A DNA stretch of 55,480 bases from the NCBI GenBank assembly GCA_937910305.1, contig CALEPS010000003.1:1-55480 (forward strand). Direction: 5' to 3'. A program made the translations under genes and the position numbers. This DNA comes from an uncultured Bacteroidales bacterium (GTDB lineage Bacteria > Bacteroidota > Bacteroidia > Bacteroidales > Paludibacteraceae). This document shows positions 1 to 6,318 of this stretch, in pieces; the first letter of the stretch is position 1; each line of letters starts with the position of its first letter. A model generated the notes under the pieces. It saw only the letters and a list, made by a program, of their open reading frames with translations. It ran no database searches and was not told the DNA's origin.

Positions 1-52
1 ATATATGCAAATAAATAACTGAAAATTAACAAATTAATTTATAGATTAACCC

Positions 53-355
53 TTAAAAATTGTATTTATAATCTTCGGCTCTCATAGCCATTACTAAATC
101 AAGTTCTTTTTGGCGTTTCTGCTCTGCTTTGAGTTCGCGCTCCAACTGCGCATATAACCAAGCACCGCGCCCAAACATTAAATCGTACTCTATATCTTGT
201 GACGCTTTGAAATCGGCTGCGCTGCAATCATAGCTAACAACTTTTTTCTTTTCGCTCTTGGGGCTTTCTTTAACCACCGGAGCGGCTTCTGTTGGTTCGC
301 TCCATAGCAGAGGAAGTTCGGGAAGGGATTGCTGATGTGAAATGTGCTTGTTCAT
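53..355 (-). CDS. hypothetical protein (100 aa) of the integrated element
   Basis: I do not recognise this protein. It starts with ATG at 355. It has a Pro/Glu/Lys-rich N-terminal half, then a small folded-looking region (YDLMFGRGAWLYAQ) and a charged helical tail rich in Lys, Glu and Gln. There is no signal peptide or membrane segment. It is the last visible leftward gene of the element and lies beyond the hairpin terminator at 428-478, so the upstream promoter at 1052-1082 would reach it only by readthrough. Presence of a start, a compact size and an amino-acid composition normal for a soluble protein support coding. The function is unknown. Confidence 0.6.
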   Translation of the reverse strand: MNKHISHQQSLPELPLLWSEPTEAAPVVKESPKSEKKKVVSYDCSAADFKASQDIEYDLMFGRGAWLYAQLERELKAEQKRQKELDLVMAMRAEDYKYNF

Positions 356-420
356 AATTGATGAATTTTATTTACGGTGCTTTACAAGTGTTCCGAGTAG
401 TGTTTGCAAGGTTTTCGTAA

Positions 421-1045
421 AAAAATACTACCATAGGGGCGAGGAGTGACCGAAGGGAGGTCTTGCCCCGGATAATGGTGGAGATTTTTTTAGCGACAAT
501 CGGAGCGGCGAAACTATGCGCGACCTTTCAAACCAACGGAGCGGTAACTAACTTTGCGCCGGAAATAGGTTCATCGGACAAGCACTAATCAGCGAGCCAA
601 GAACTTCACTATGGGAGCGATCCAAAGCAGAGGTGGGAAAGCCCAAGAGCCAGCACATGCAGCCAAAGGCAAATGTAGAGGCAGGAATAAGAACGGTAGT
701 GCCTGCCGTTTCCGCGCCGCGAGCACCATAGAAAAACCGCTGGCTCGTCAAGGGTCAGCGGTCTGCAAGAATAAAAAAAGGGAACGGGAGGCTCCACTTT
801 CGTGGTCCACCCCCCGCATACGTCACCTACATACTTCGCTCAAACAGTCTTTCTGTAGGTGAAGGTGGTACGTGTCGGCCAAACCGTTACACATCCCCAA
901 TATTTTCACGCTACTTCCACCGTCCATGTTTCGCGTGATAAAAAATTTTGCGCTACTTCCGCCATCCGCTTTTCACGCAAAACTGTCGAATTGCCAAAAT
1001 CGTTATCGCTGACAATATTACTCACCTGCGCTGTATGGTGAAACG
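421..1045 (-). ncRNA. candidate structured non-coding RNA, about 620 nt
   Basis: No convincing gene lies here, yet the leftward strand has a strong promoter (1052-1082) and ends in a hairpin followed by a T-run (428-478). Two tandem 33-nt hairpins (948-980 and 906-938, offset 42) have nearly identical loops but different stems: TTGCG/CGCAA in one, TCACGC/GCGTGA in the other. Different stems that each still pair are what selection on RNA structure would leave. More hairpins follow at 824-861 (CACCTACA/TGTAGGTG), near 796-807 (CCAC/GTGG) and 737-762 (CCGCTG/CAGCGG). I match it to no RNA family from memory. It could instead be a long leader for the gene at 53-355. Confidence 0.45.
428..478 (-). 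terminator. hairpin terminator of the non-coding unit, possibly bidirectional
   Basis: The nested stem has three layers: ACCAT/ATGGT outside, GGGGC/GCCCC at 436-440 and 465-469, and GACC/GGTC inside. Read leftward it is followed by a run of T (421-427 region). Read rightward it is also followed by a T-run (484-491). It may therefore stop transcription from both sides. Confidence 0.55.
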
Positions 1046-1051
1046 ACGCTG

Positions 1052-1082
1052 CAAAATTACTGCTTTTCTTTGACATACGCAA
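1052..1082 (-). promoter_or_regulatory. leftward promoter, extended -33 box
   Basis: Read leftward there is TTGCGTATGTCA with TTG at 1080-1082, exactly 20 bases, then TAATTTTG at 1052-1059. This matches the Bacteroidetes -33/-7 promoter and the extended -33 box seen at gcvP and the hemolysin III gene. Transcription would start near 1045 and enter the non-coding unit. Confidence 0.75.
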
Positions 1083-1190
1083 ATTTTCAGCCGAAAAAAT
1101 GCGAAATTTCTTAAAATTGAGCGCGTTAGGGATAGAAAGGAACGATTTATCGTGTACAAAGTGCGGTACTCCTGAATAAGCCCGACGGAG

Positions 1191-1425
1191 CAGTTTCCAA
1201 GAAAATCACGGCTACCAAAGCAGTCTCCGAGAATTTTACGGCTGGTGCAAGCCGGTAGTCTCCGAGCGATTACGCTGTAAGGGGTCGGGTTGCAGGAGTG
1301 AAACGACCGCTTGCGGTCTGCAACTTGACCCCGCAACAGTCGCACAGTAAATAGCGGCTACCTGCCTGCGACAGTCTCCGAGGAAAATACGGCTGCCTTG
1401 GTAGTCCTTGGGGGATTTGCGGCTG
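1191..1425. repeat. degenerate tandem repeat of about 22-26 bp, with a large hairpin
   Basis: Five imperfect units of the form AGTCTCCGAGnnnnTACGGCTG start near 1191, 1221, 1257, 1372 and 1402. Between the third and fourth lies an extended hairpin at 1281-1332: GGGGTC/GACCCC, TTGCAG/CTGCAA and CGACCGC/GCGGTC stacked in order. Open frames crossing this stretch (for example 1022-1345 and 1236-1517) only translate the repeat and look non-coding. Confidence 0.5.
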
Positions 1426-1493
1426 CACCGAAACGCCCAAAAGAAATGAGAACTGCAAAAATGCGTCACCTCGGAAACTTTTTGCGTCAGCCC

Positions 1494-1635
1494 CGATAAA
1501 TAAAGGGAACTCGTCATGTTACAGAAGGTTACAATAGGTTTCTAAAAGTTTCTTTTGGTAACAAAAAGTAACTAATAAAGAAACCTAATTATATCCGATA
1601 AATAAAGGGCAAACGGCGAAAGGTGACAAAGTTAC
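1494..1635. other. iteron-like region, candidate replication origin of the element
   Basis: A 14-bp direct repeat CGATAAATAAAGGG occurs at 1494-1507 and 1596-1609. Between the copies, GTTAC stands at 1518 and 1528, and GTAAC at 1558 and 1568. This gives two pairs, each spaced 10 bp (one helical turn) and facing each other. A further GTTAC is at 1631. The region lies directly downstream of the primase-helicase gene, the usual place for the origin in phage satellites and small replicons. That it is an origin is inference. Confidence 0.4.
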
Positions 1636-1743
1636 CGCGTTTTTGTTCGCTGTTTTTTCGTGCGAATGGGTATGAAATAAAAAACGTGCCTACTCGTCGC
1701 GAGCAAGCACGTCCACAGAAGAAAAAAAACTAGGCTCTCACAC

Positions 1744-4206
1744 CTAGAGAAGTGTGGGTTCTGGCGGTAACTGTGGCGCAGGTGGCGGAGCGGTTTCCGC
1801 TCTCTGCGTAATAAGCCGGTGCATATAGGCATATTCTTTCTCATTGAGGAAGGATTTAGCCTTAAAGACAAAGGCTTTGGCTTTATCCTTGAAATAGTAG
1901 ATAAGCGTTTTGCCATCGGTGGTTTCAAAGTAATATGGGACTTTGACATAACGGGTTTTATTGATGCCGTCGGTATCAATAGCGTCGGGAACATTAAGGT
2001 TCAAGCGCAGATAGGAACGAATGGTATCAGAAGGCATACGCTGTATCTCCGGCACCATCTGTTTAAGCACATTGATAGAAATGATATACTCCTCTCTAGG
2101 GAAATCGAGGAAGAGCGTTTTAACGGCCTCCTTAATTTCCTTGACCGGCACAGGCTGCTGCGCGGCTTTCAGATCGAGCAAAGCTTGTGTCTCAATCATT
2201 TCTTCCGTGAACCACATACGGCTTTTCGACTCCTTCACGTGCATCTGACGCGAGATAAGGAAGGAGAGAAAGCCGGGTATCTCATCACAAATAAGAGGGA
2301 GAATTTCAGGGACTACCTCTGCTTCCGGAATCGGCGAAATCTTACGCACCCAAAAACGGATCTCATCCTCTTGGGTATAGATGAAGCGAGTTTCATTATT
2401 GGAGCAGAGAACGTATTTCGTGAAATTCTCAATCTCCTCATGGTCTTTGCCCTTGCGCTGCATAGGCAAACGCTTGGCGGTGGACATCATCTTCAGGCGT
2501 TCAGTAACCTTGGTATTGTCCTCCAGCGATGTTTCATCGACTCCGACAATCAGTTTGCCGCTGACAAGGGCGTTAAATTCAGAGGTGATTTCGCTATTGC
2601 CCACGATAATTGCATTGTTGCCGTACATTTCCCGGAGCAGATCCAGAAACGAGGTTTTACCAGTACCGCGTTCGTTGCTGACGAGGCAAAGGATTGGCAG
2701 GATTTGCATGGGCTTCAGATAAAGCAGCTGCATATAATCGTAGCCGAGTTCGACCTGCTCCCCAAAGATATGCTCCATAAGGGCCTTGATATGGGGAAAT
2801 GGTCCGGCTTGCGCCTCGTAGTTAAGTGGGCTATAGAGGTTAAAACAATCGGAAACTACTGCCTTATAATCAACGTGCGAAGGGTAGTTGATAAAAGCCT
2901 TGTATTTATGTATGTTTGCGATTTGGTCACGCCCGAAATCATCTATAATCGTTTGCTTGCGGCGAGGGACTAACTTGGTTTCAAGTTGGCCGGTGCGGAT
3001 GTTGGGCTTCTGAATCATCTCGAAATAATCATCACCGACGCGAACAAAATCCTTTATGGCAAGCGGCATAGCGCGCTGCACTTTCTCTTCTGACTTGTCA
3101 TAGAGATAGACCATACGCTCGTAGATAAATTCGGACTCTCCGATTATATCTGCCCAATGCTTATAGAAACTGTCTATAGAATCAAGGAAGAAGTGTTTTT
3201 TGAGACGCTTAAACTGATCACGCACGTTCATCCGGAAGAAATACCGACCGTTGATGTCATCCTCTGTGAGGTCCTTGAGTATTTCTGCAGCCTTACCCTT
3301 ATAGGCAGGGGTAAGAAGGAGATCATCGAGACCTTTGGGGTGGTCGATAAGGGTATCTGATTTAACGTGCGCAAACTCAATCTGAACTGCCGAGAAATCG
3401 ATTAGCAAATCTCGCGTGTTCATAATAGCATTATAGAAAATGCGAGGACGCCGGGAAAGATCTCGTTTCTTGGCGAAATCTTTCATGGAGATATTGAGGC
3501 AGTCGCCATCGTAGAGGAGGACCACCTTTCTCACATGGCAGGTATTGATGAGCAGTTTAATGTCGTTGTGCAGTTCGTGTGTGCTGCTGTCGGCATAATG
3601 GGTAATAGAGCCGAGACCGACCACACAAAAGCCGTGCAAACTGGCGCACATGGACTTGAAATAGCCCTCCGTGAGGATTAGGGTATCAATGTCCTCTTTC
3701 TTCCGGAACTTTTCAAGGAGATTGGGCGGAAAAAACGGATAAATGCCTTGCCCCTTGGGAAAGCGGTACTTAGGCGCATCCTCATCTTTGATGTTCTGCG
3801 GTGCAATACGCGTAACAAAGTAGTCTTTGAGACGCGTGATGTCGCTATGGTCGAATGTCTTGCCCATGTTGGGGTCGGGGTAGCTGACAATCCAACCATT
3901 GAGCGTATAAACACGAATACGGATGTTGCCTTCCTCATCTTCTGAAAAGATGTCGAAAGTACCGCTACCGTCGCGAAAATCCGCTCCTGTTTCATAGCGC
4001 AGTTTAATGCGGTTCTGTTTAGGAGTTAGCCCAATCTCATCGAATATACGGCGTTGGAAATAGGAACGGCCATCTGACGGCTGTTCCTGTGTCGGCACGT
4101 CCTTGGGGGTGTCCTTAGGCGCGTCCGACTGTTCCAGCTCCGGAGACTGTTCCGAAGAAAGCTGTGGGGCGGTAGGCTCTATGATATCACCTTGATTTTG
4201 TACCAT
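1744..4206 (-). CDS. primase-helicase fusion (TOPRIM plus superfamily 3-type ATPase)
   Basis: This 820-aa replication protein belongs to the integrated element. Residues 1-45 are a Pro/Glu/Asp-rich linker. A TOPRIM-like fold follows, with LILTEGYFKS (about 176-185) and VVLLYDGDC (about 228-236), the metal-binding Glu and Asp-x-Asp of bacterial primases. The C-terminal half has a Walker A loop NERGTGKTSF (about 511-520), an acidic Walker B segment KLIVGVDETS (about 551-560) and a sensor-like stretch YVLCSNNETRF (about 598-608), the order found in phage and plasmid primase-helicases of the D5/P4 class. It would prime and unwind DNA at the element's own origin, probably the iterons at 1494-1635. 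Its start overlaps the next gene upstream by 20 bases, which suggests translational coupling. There is no zinc-finger motif. Confidence 0.85.
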   Translation of the reverse strand: MVQNQGDIIEPTAPQLSSEQSPELEQSDAPKDTPKDVPTQEQPSDGRSYFQRRIFDEIGLTPKQNRIKLRYETGADFRDGSGTFDIFSEDEEGNIRIRVYTLNGWIVSYPDPNMGKTFDHSDITRLKDYFVTRIAPQNIKDEDAPKYRFPKGQGIYPFFPPNLLEKFRKKEDIDTLILTEGYFKSMCASLHGFCVVGLGSITHYADSSTHELHNDIKLLINTCHVRKVVLLYDGDCLNISMKDFAKKRDLSRRPRIFYNAIMNTRDLLIDFSAVQIEFAHVKSDTLIDHPKGLDDLLLTPAYKGKAAEILKDLTEDDINGRYFFRMNVRDQFKRLKKHFFLDSIDSFYKHWADIIGESEFIYERMVYLYDKSEEKVQRAMPLAIKDFVRVGDDYFEMIQKPNIRTGQLETKLVPRRKQTIIDDFGRDQIANIHKYKAFINYPSHVDYKAVVSDCFNLYSPLNYEAQAGPFPHIKALMEHIFGEQVELGYDYMQLLYLKPMQILPILCLVSNERGTGKTSFLDLLREMYGNNAIIVGNSEITSEFNALVSGKLIVGVDETSLEDNTKVTERLKMMSTAKRLPMQRKGKDHEEIENFTKYVLCSNNETRFIYTQEDEIRFWVRKISPIPEAEVVPEILPLICDEIPGFLSFLISRQMHVKESKSRMWFTEEMIETQALLDLKAAQQPVPVKEIKEAVKTLFLDFPREEYIISINVLKQMVPEIQRMPSDTIRSYLRLNLNVPDAIDTDGINKTRYVKVPYYFETTDGKTLIYYFKDKAKAFVFKAKSFLNEKEYAYMHRLITQRAETAPPPAPQLPPEPTLL

Positions 4207-4528
4207 AGAACTGTTTTATTCTGTCGCAGATATTAACCATTTCTGCGGCAGCAATGGCTTCAAAAGCAAAGAAATCAAGGTTGGTAGATATGCCCTTGAA
4301 AGCCACCTCGAAAATGTAGCAGTTGGTGAAGATTTGAGAATCGACCAAAAACAGCTGCTTTTGGAAATAGGATATTGGTGCCAGGTTCTCCGTCTCATCC
4401 ATCACGTCCATTATCTCCTTCGGTGAAAGCTGACCATCGAAACGGTCATACACTATAAAGCACCGAACTGGGCTGTTGAGATCAGAGAATATAGAGAAGT
4501 GGCGGTCAGCACAAATTAGCTTGCTCAT
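4187..4528 (-). CDS. hypothetical protein of the element
   Basis: This is an acidic protein of about 113 aa. I chose the ATG at 4528 (MSKLICADRHF); an earlier in-frame start at 4555 would lie deep inside the preceding gene. It begins FSIFSDLNSPVRCFIVYD and contains a long helix-like stretch ending with MVNICDRIKQFYG. I do not recognise the family. It overlaps the primase-helicase start by 20 bases and the preceding HTH-like gene by about 23. The three are therefore one transcriptional unit, and a role in replication or its control is a guess from position only. Confidence 0.6.
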   Translation of the reverse strand: MSKLICADRHFSIFSDLNSPVRCFIVYDRFDGQLSPKEIMDVMDETENLAPISYFQKQLFLVDSQIFTNCYIFEVAFKGISTNLDFFAFEAIAAAEMVNICDRIKQFYGTKSR

Positions 4529-4775
4529 AGGGGTACATTTTTTTGTATTTCTCATAAATTGACTGAACGAGCGGAACTTCCGCCTTGGTCCATCCGGTGC
4601 CGTTCTTCATGCGAGTGTAGAACGTGGACTTTCCCCATCCGGTGGCGTTCATCACCTCAAAAATAAACTCCTCTTTGATTTCCCGGTCGAGAGAGCGGTA
4701 ATAGTCCCAATAGACCTTTCCGGCATCAACACAATTCGAGCTTTTTCTGGTAGTTGTAACCTTTTGCATATTCAT
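4506..4775 (-). CDS. small HTH-like DNA-binding protein
   Basis: This 89-aa basic protein contains a helix-turn-helix-like pattern: FIFEVMNATGWGKSTFYTRM, a helix, a glycine turn, then a recognition-type helix with Ser, Thr, Tyr and Arg. It resembles small Bacteroidetes proteins that carry a single HTH and little else. It sits between another small gene of similar design (4726-4980) and the replication genes, in the leftward operon driven from 5034-5064. The position is like that of excisionase or activator genes in phage satellites, but no sequence feature proves that role. Confidence 0.6.
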   Translation of the reverse strand: MNMQKVTTTRKSSNCVDAGKVYWDYYRSLDREIKEEFIFEVMNATGWGKSTFYTRMKNGTGWTKAEVPLVQSIYEKYKKMYPYEQANLC

Positions 4776-4980
4776 ATACTTTGGGATAATTATACTTAAA
4801 TGCTATGCCATTTATGACCTCTCTTCGCTTCAATGAAGGGGTTGCACCACCATTAGACCATAAATAGTAGCATGATTTGGAAACCTTGCAGAACTTCAAA
4901 ATCGCACTTTTTACTGCCGATTTGTCGTCTTTTGATACGATTTGAATGAAATTCTTAAATCTTTCGTCATTTTTTTTCAT
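4726..4980 (-). CDS. small basic protein, first gene of the leftward operon
   Basis: I start it at the ATG at 4980 (MKKNDERFKNF), giving 84 aa; the longer frame to 5127 would run through the divergent promoters. It is Lys-rich. The core FCKVSKSCYYLWSNGGATPS resembles the helix-turn-helix-like pattern of its neighbour (Cys/Ser/Tyr around a turn), so the two may be distant paralogues. It overlaps the next gene by 50 bases. It is transcribed from the TATCTTTG promoter at 5034-5064, divergent from the repressor gene, the position of early lysogeny-control genes in phages and satellites. The exact role is unknown. Confidence 0.55.
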   Translation of the reverse strand: MKKNDERFKNFIQIVSKDDKSAVKSAILKFCKVSKSCYYLWSNGGATPSLKRREVINGIAFKYNYPKVYEYAKGYNYQKKLELC

Positions 4981-4986
4981 TTTTTT

Positions 4987-5017
4987 TTGGTTATTTTGGA
5001 AAAAATGTGTACCTTTG
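4987..5017 (+). promoter_or_regulatory. repressor promoter with an internal TTGGAAAA site
   Basis: TTG lies at 4987-4989, then exactly 20 bases, then TACCTTTG at 5010-5017. The spacer holds TTGGAAAA (4996-5003), the same octamer that is repeated five times at 5511-5624. A protein bound there would block this promoter, so autoregulation by the XRE protein is likely (inference). Confidence 0.65.
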
Positions 5018-5033
5018 CGGCGGTTTTCGGTTG

Positions 5034-5064
5034 CAAAGATAATACATTTTGAATTATTGTGCAA
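5034..5064 (-). promoter_or_regulatory. leftward promoter of the element's replication operon
   Basis: TTG lies at 5062-5064 (read leftward), then a 20-base spacer, then TATCTTTG at 5034-5041. It faces away from the repressor promoter at 4987-5017; the two overlap back to back over about 80 bases, as in a lysis-lysogeny switch. Confidence 0.7.
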
Positions 5065-5138
5065 CTTTTTGCACGAAAAAATTAGAAAAAATATCATTTT
5101 TCCACCGAAAATGCCATATAAACTCAAAATATTCGCAA

Positions 5139-5474
5139 ATGAACGAGCAAATTACAGATAGAGTGAATGACTATCTTCGCATCAAAAACATCAAAAAAGT
5201 GGAGGTAGCGAAGCAAATTGGTTGGGGGCAAGCCAAACTAATTTCGCAGCTGAATGGGACGAGGGGAATATCAGTAGAGTTGCTATGTGCGCTTTTTGAG
5301 CAGTACCCGGATATGAATAAGGAATACATCTTCTCCGGCAAGGGTAATCCGATTATGGATGCAGAGGCGGATCTTTTGCCGTCTGACGCACTCCAGCAGG
5401 TGGAGGAGATGAAGATTAGGCTGCGTGAAAAAGATGCCCAAATAAAGGTTCTGAAGAGCCTTATCAAAAAATAA
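5139..5474 (+). CDS. XRE-family helix-turn-helix repressor
   Basis: This is a 111-aa protein from the ATG at 5139 (MNEQITDRVNDYLR); the longer frame from 5049 runs across the promoter. The N-terminal 60 residues have the Cro/C1 pattern: helix, KKVEVAKQIGWGQAKLISQL with the turn at IGWGQ and a recognition helix, then ELLCALFEQYPDMN. The C-terminal part (VEEMKIRLREKDAQIKVLKS) is a heptad-like coiled coil that should dimerise. It is divergent from the replication operon and carries a shared octamer in its own promoter. The likely role is master repressor of the element, analogous to Stl or CI. A GTGCG/CGCAC hairpin follows the stop codon at about 5483-5496. Confidence 0.8.
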   Translation: MNEQITDRVNDYLRIKNIKKVEVAKQIGWGQAKLISQLNGTRGISVELLCALFEQYPDMNKEYIFSGKGNPIMDAEADLLPSDALQQVEEMKIRLREKDAQIKVLKSLIKK

Positions 5475-5510
5475 TAATGAACGTGCGAGCGCGCACGAGG
5501 TTCTGCAAAG

Positions 5511-5624
5511 TTGGAAAATTATTGGAAAATGGTTGGAAAAACTATATATCATTTTTTTGGAAAAAAGTTGCCCAAAAATTTGCATATATCAATAATTTTT
5601 TGTACCTTTGCATAGTTTTTCCAA
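5511..5624. repeat. phased TTGGAAAA octamers next to the attachment site
   Basis: TTGGAAAA occurs at 5511, 5522, 5533 and 5557, and inverted at 5617-5624. The first three are spaced exactly 11 bp, so they lie on one face of the helix. They stand between the repressor gene and the tRNA-like end of the element. They may be repressor operators or the arm-type sites of an integrase or excisionase. The same octamer sits inside the repressor promoter. Confidence 0.6.
5580..5610 (+). promoter_or_regulatory. outward promoter at the right end of the element
   Basis: TTG lies at 5580-5582, then 20 bases, then TACCTTTG at 5603-5610. No gene follows inside the element. The transcript would begin with a perfect hairpin (GTTTTTCC/GGAAAAAC near 5616-5636), then a TCGGG/CCCGA hairpin, cross the attachment site, and enter the intact tRNA-Ser at 5828. 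It may re-supply tRNA expression after integration. Confidence 0.6.
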
Positions 5625-5740
5625 GAGAGGAAAAACGTGTAAAAATCGGGTAAAGCCCGAGTGAACGAAAACAAATTTTTTGAAATATTAACCCGCTGAA
5701 CAGGCAGGAAAATCATTACCTAAAAGCGTTTGAAAGTACC

Positions 5741-5766
5741 GGGGGTTCGAATCCCTCACTTTCCGC
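5741..5766 (+). other. tRNA-Ser 3' fragment, probable attachment site
   Basis: The T-arm (5741-5757) and the 3' acceptor strand plus discriminator (5758-5765) of a tRNA-Ser are present with no 5' half: no D-arm or anticodon arm precedes them. The stretch matches the intact tRNA-Ser 61 bp downstream over its T-arm and differs in the acceptor strand (ACTTTCC against ACTCTCC). It therefore comes from a different tRNA-Ser whose 5' half should lie left of the window. This is the expected remnant after integration into a tRNA gene. Confidence 0.65.
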
Positions 5767-5827
5767 TCAAACCTTGATTTACAAGGGGAAGACAAAGTCA
5801 ACTCTCACCAAAACATGAGTAAATAAA

Positions 5828-5916
5828 GGAGAGTTGTCTGAGTGGTCGAAAGAGCCGCACTCGAAATGCGGTATACGTAATTACACGTATCGGGGGTTCG
5901 AATCCCTCACTCTCCG
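5828..5916 (+). tRNA. tRNA-Ser (anticodon CGA)
   Basis: This is a complete 89-nt cloverleaf with a long variable arm, as serine tRNAs have. The acceptor GGAGAGT pairs with ACTCTCC, the D-arm contains GAGTGGTCGAAAGAG, the anticodon stem CCGCA/TGCGG encloses CTCGAAA, and the T-loop is TTCGAAT. The CCA end is not encoded. It probably formed a tandem pair with the tRNA-Ser now broken by the element. A hairpin terminator follows at 5960-5986. Confidence 0.93.
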
Positions 5917-6114
5917 CAAAGCGAAGAGCTCGGGAAACCGGGTGATTGGCAGAAACGATAAACGGAAGTCCATTGGGCTTCCGTTTTATTATTGGGCGAT
6001 AGGTCTGACATTGAGAGCTCGCTCTTATATGGCGGACATAGCGGACAATAATAGCAGACACATCGTGTCGTTTAGTTTCTGCTAATCACTCGGTTTCCCA
6101 TGCTCTCGCTTTGC
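5916..6114. repeat. 200-bp element bounded by 40-bp imperfect inverted repeats
   Basis: The left arm (5916-5956) and right arm (6075-6114) are inverted copies over about 40 bases with only a few mismatches and one bulge; both begin GCAAAGCG and end GCAGAAAC when read inward. The left arm starts on the last base of the tRNA. The interior holds the tRNA terminator and a GACAC/GTGTC hairpin but no gene. It could be a MITE-like insertion or a transcribed long hairpin. Confidence 0.6.
5960..5986 (+). terminator. tRNA-Ser terminator
   Basis: The hairpin AAACGGAAG / CTTCCGTTT is followed by TTATT. It stands 44 bases after the tRNA and inside the large inverted repeat at 5916-6114. Confidence 0.7.
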
Positions 6115-6318
6115 CCAGGATACCGCCGGCAGGCTTTAGGGTTTTCGAGGTGGGATTGCCGTAGGCAATGTCGGTGCCCTCGAATCCCTTAGAGGGCCTT
6201 CTATCCCCCCCGATCGGAAGTTCTTAGCTCGGGCTAAACCTTCGCGCGATTATTTTATGCTCCGGACACCACCATAGGCAGTATGTTTTTCAAGAGAGAG
6301 ATTGACTTTGAAGCCTAT
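6115..6318. other. gene-free stretch with short hairpins
   Basis: I see no gene, promoter or tRNA here. Short hairpins are visible (ATTGCC/GGCAAT and CCCTC/GAGGG). It lies downstream of the leftward TonB-domain gene. Confidence 0.4.

Noticed and set aside
611..862. 83-codon forward frame in the element's gene-free part
   Set aside because: Composition is atypical and it is antisense to the structured RNA unit; the TAACTTTG at 549-556 lacks a matching TTG.
1191..1425. Group II intron or reverse-transcriptase element
   Set aside because: A GTGCG-like start appears on the leftward strand, but there is no domain V or reverse transcriptase.
1819..2973. 384-codon frame antisense to the primase-helicase
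   Set aside because: Shadow frame; the opposite strand has TOPRIM and ATPase motifs.
4981..5127. Longer N-terminus for the small gene at 4726-4980
   Set aside because: It would read through both divergent promoters.
5741..5766. A complete second tRNA-Ser
   Set aside because: Only the T-arm and the 3' acceptor strand are present; no anticodon arm upstream.
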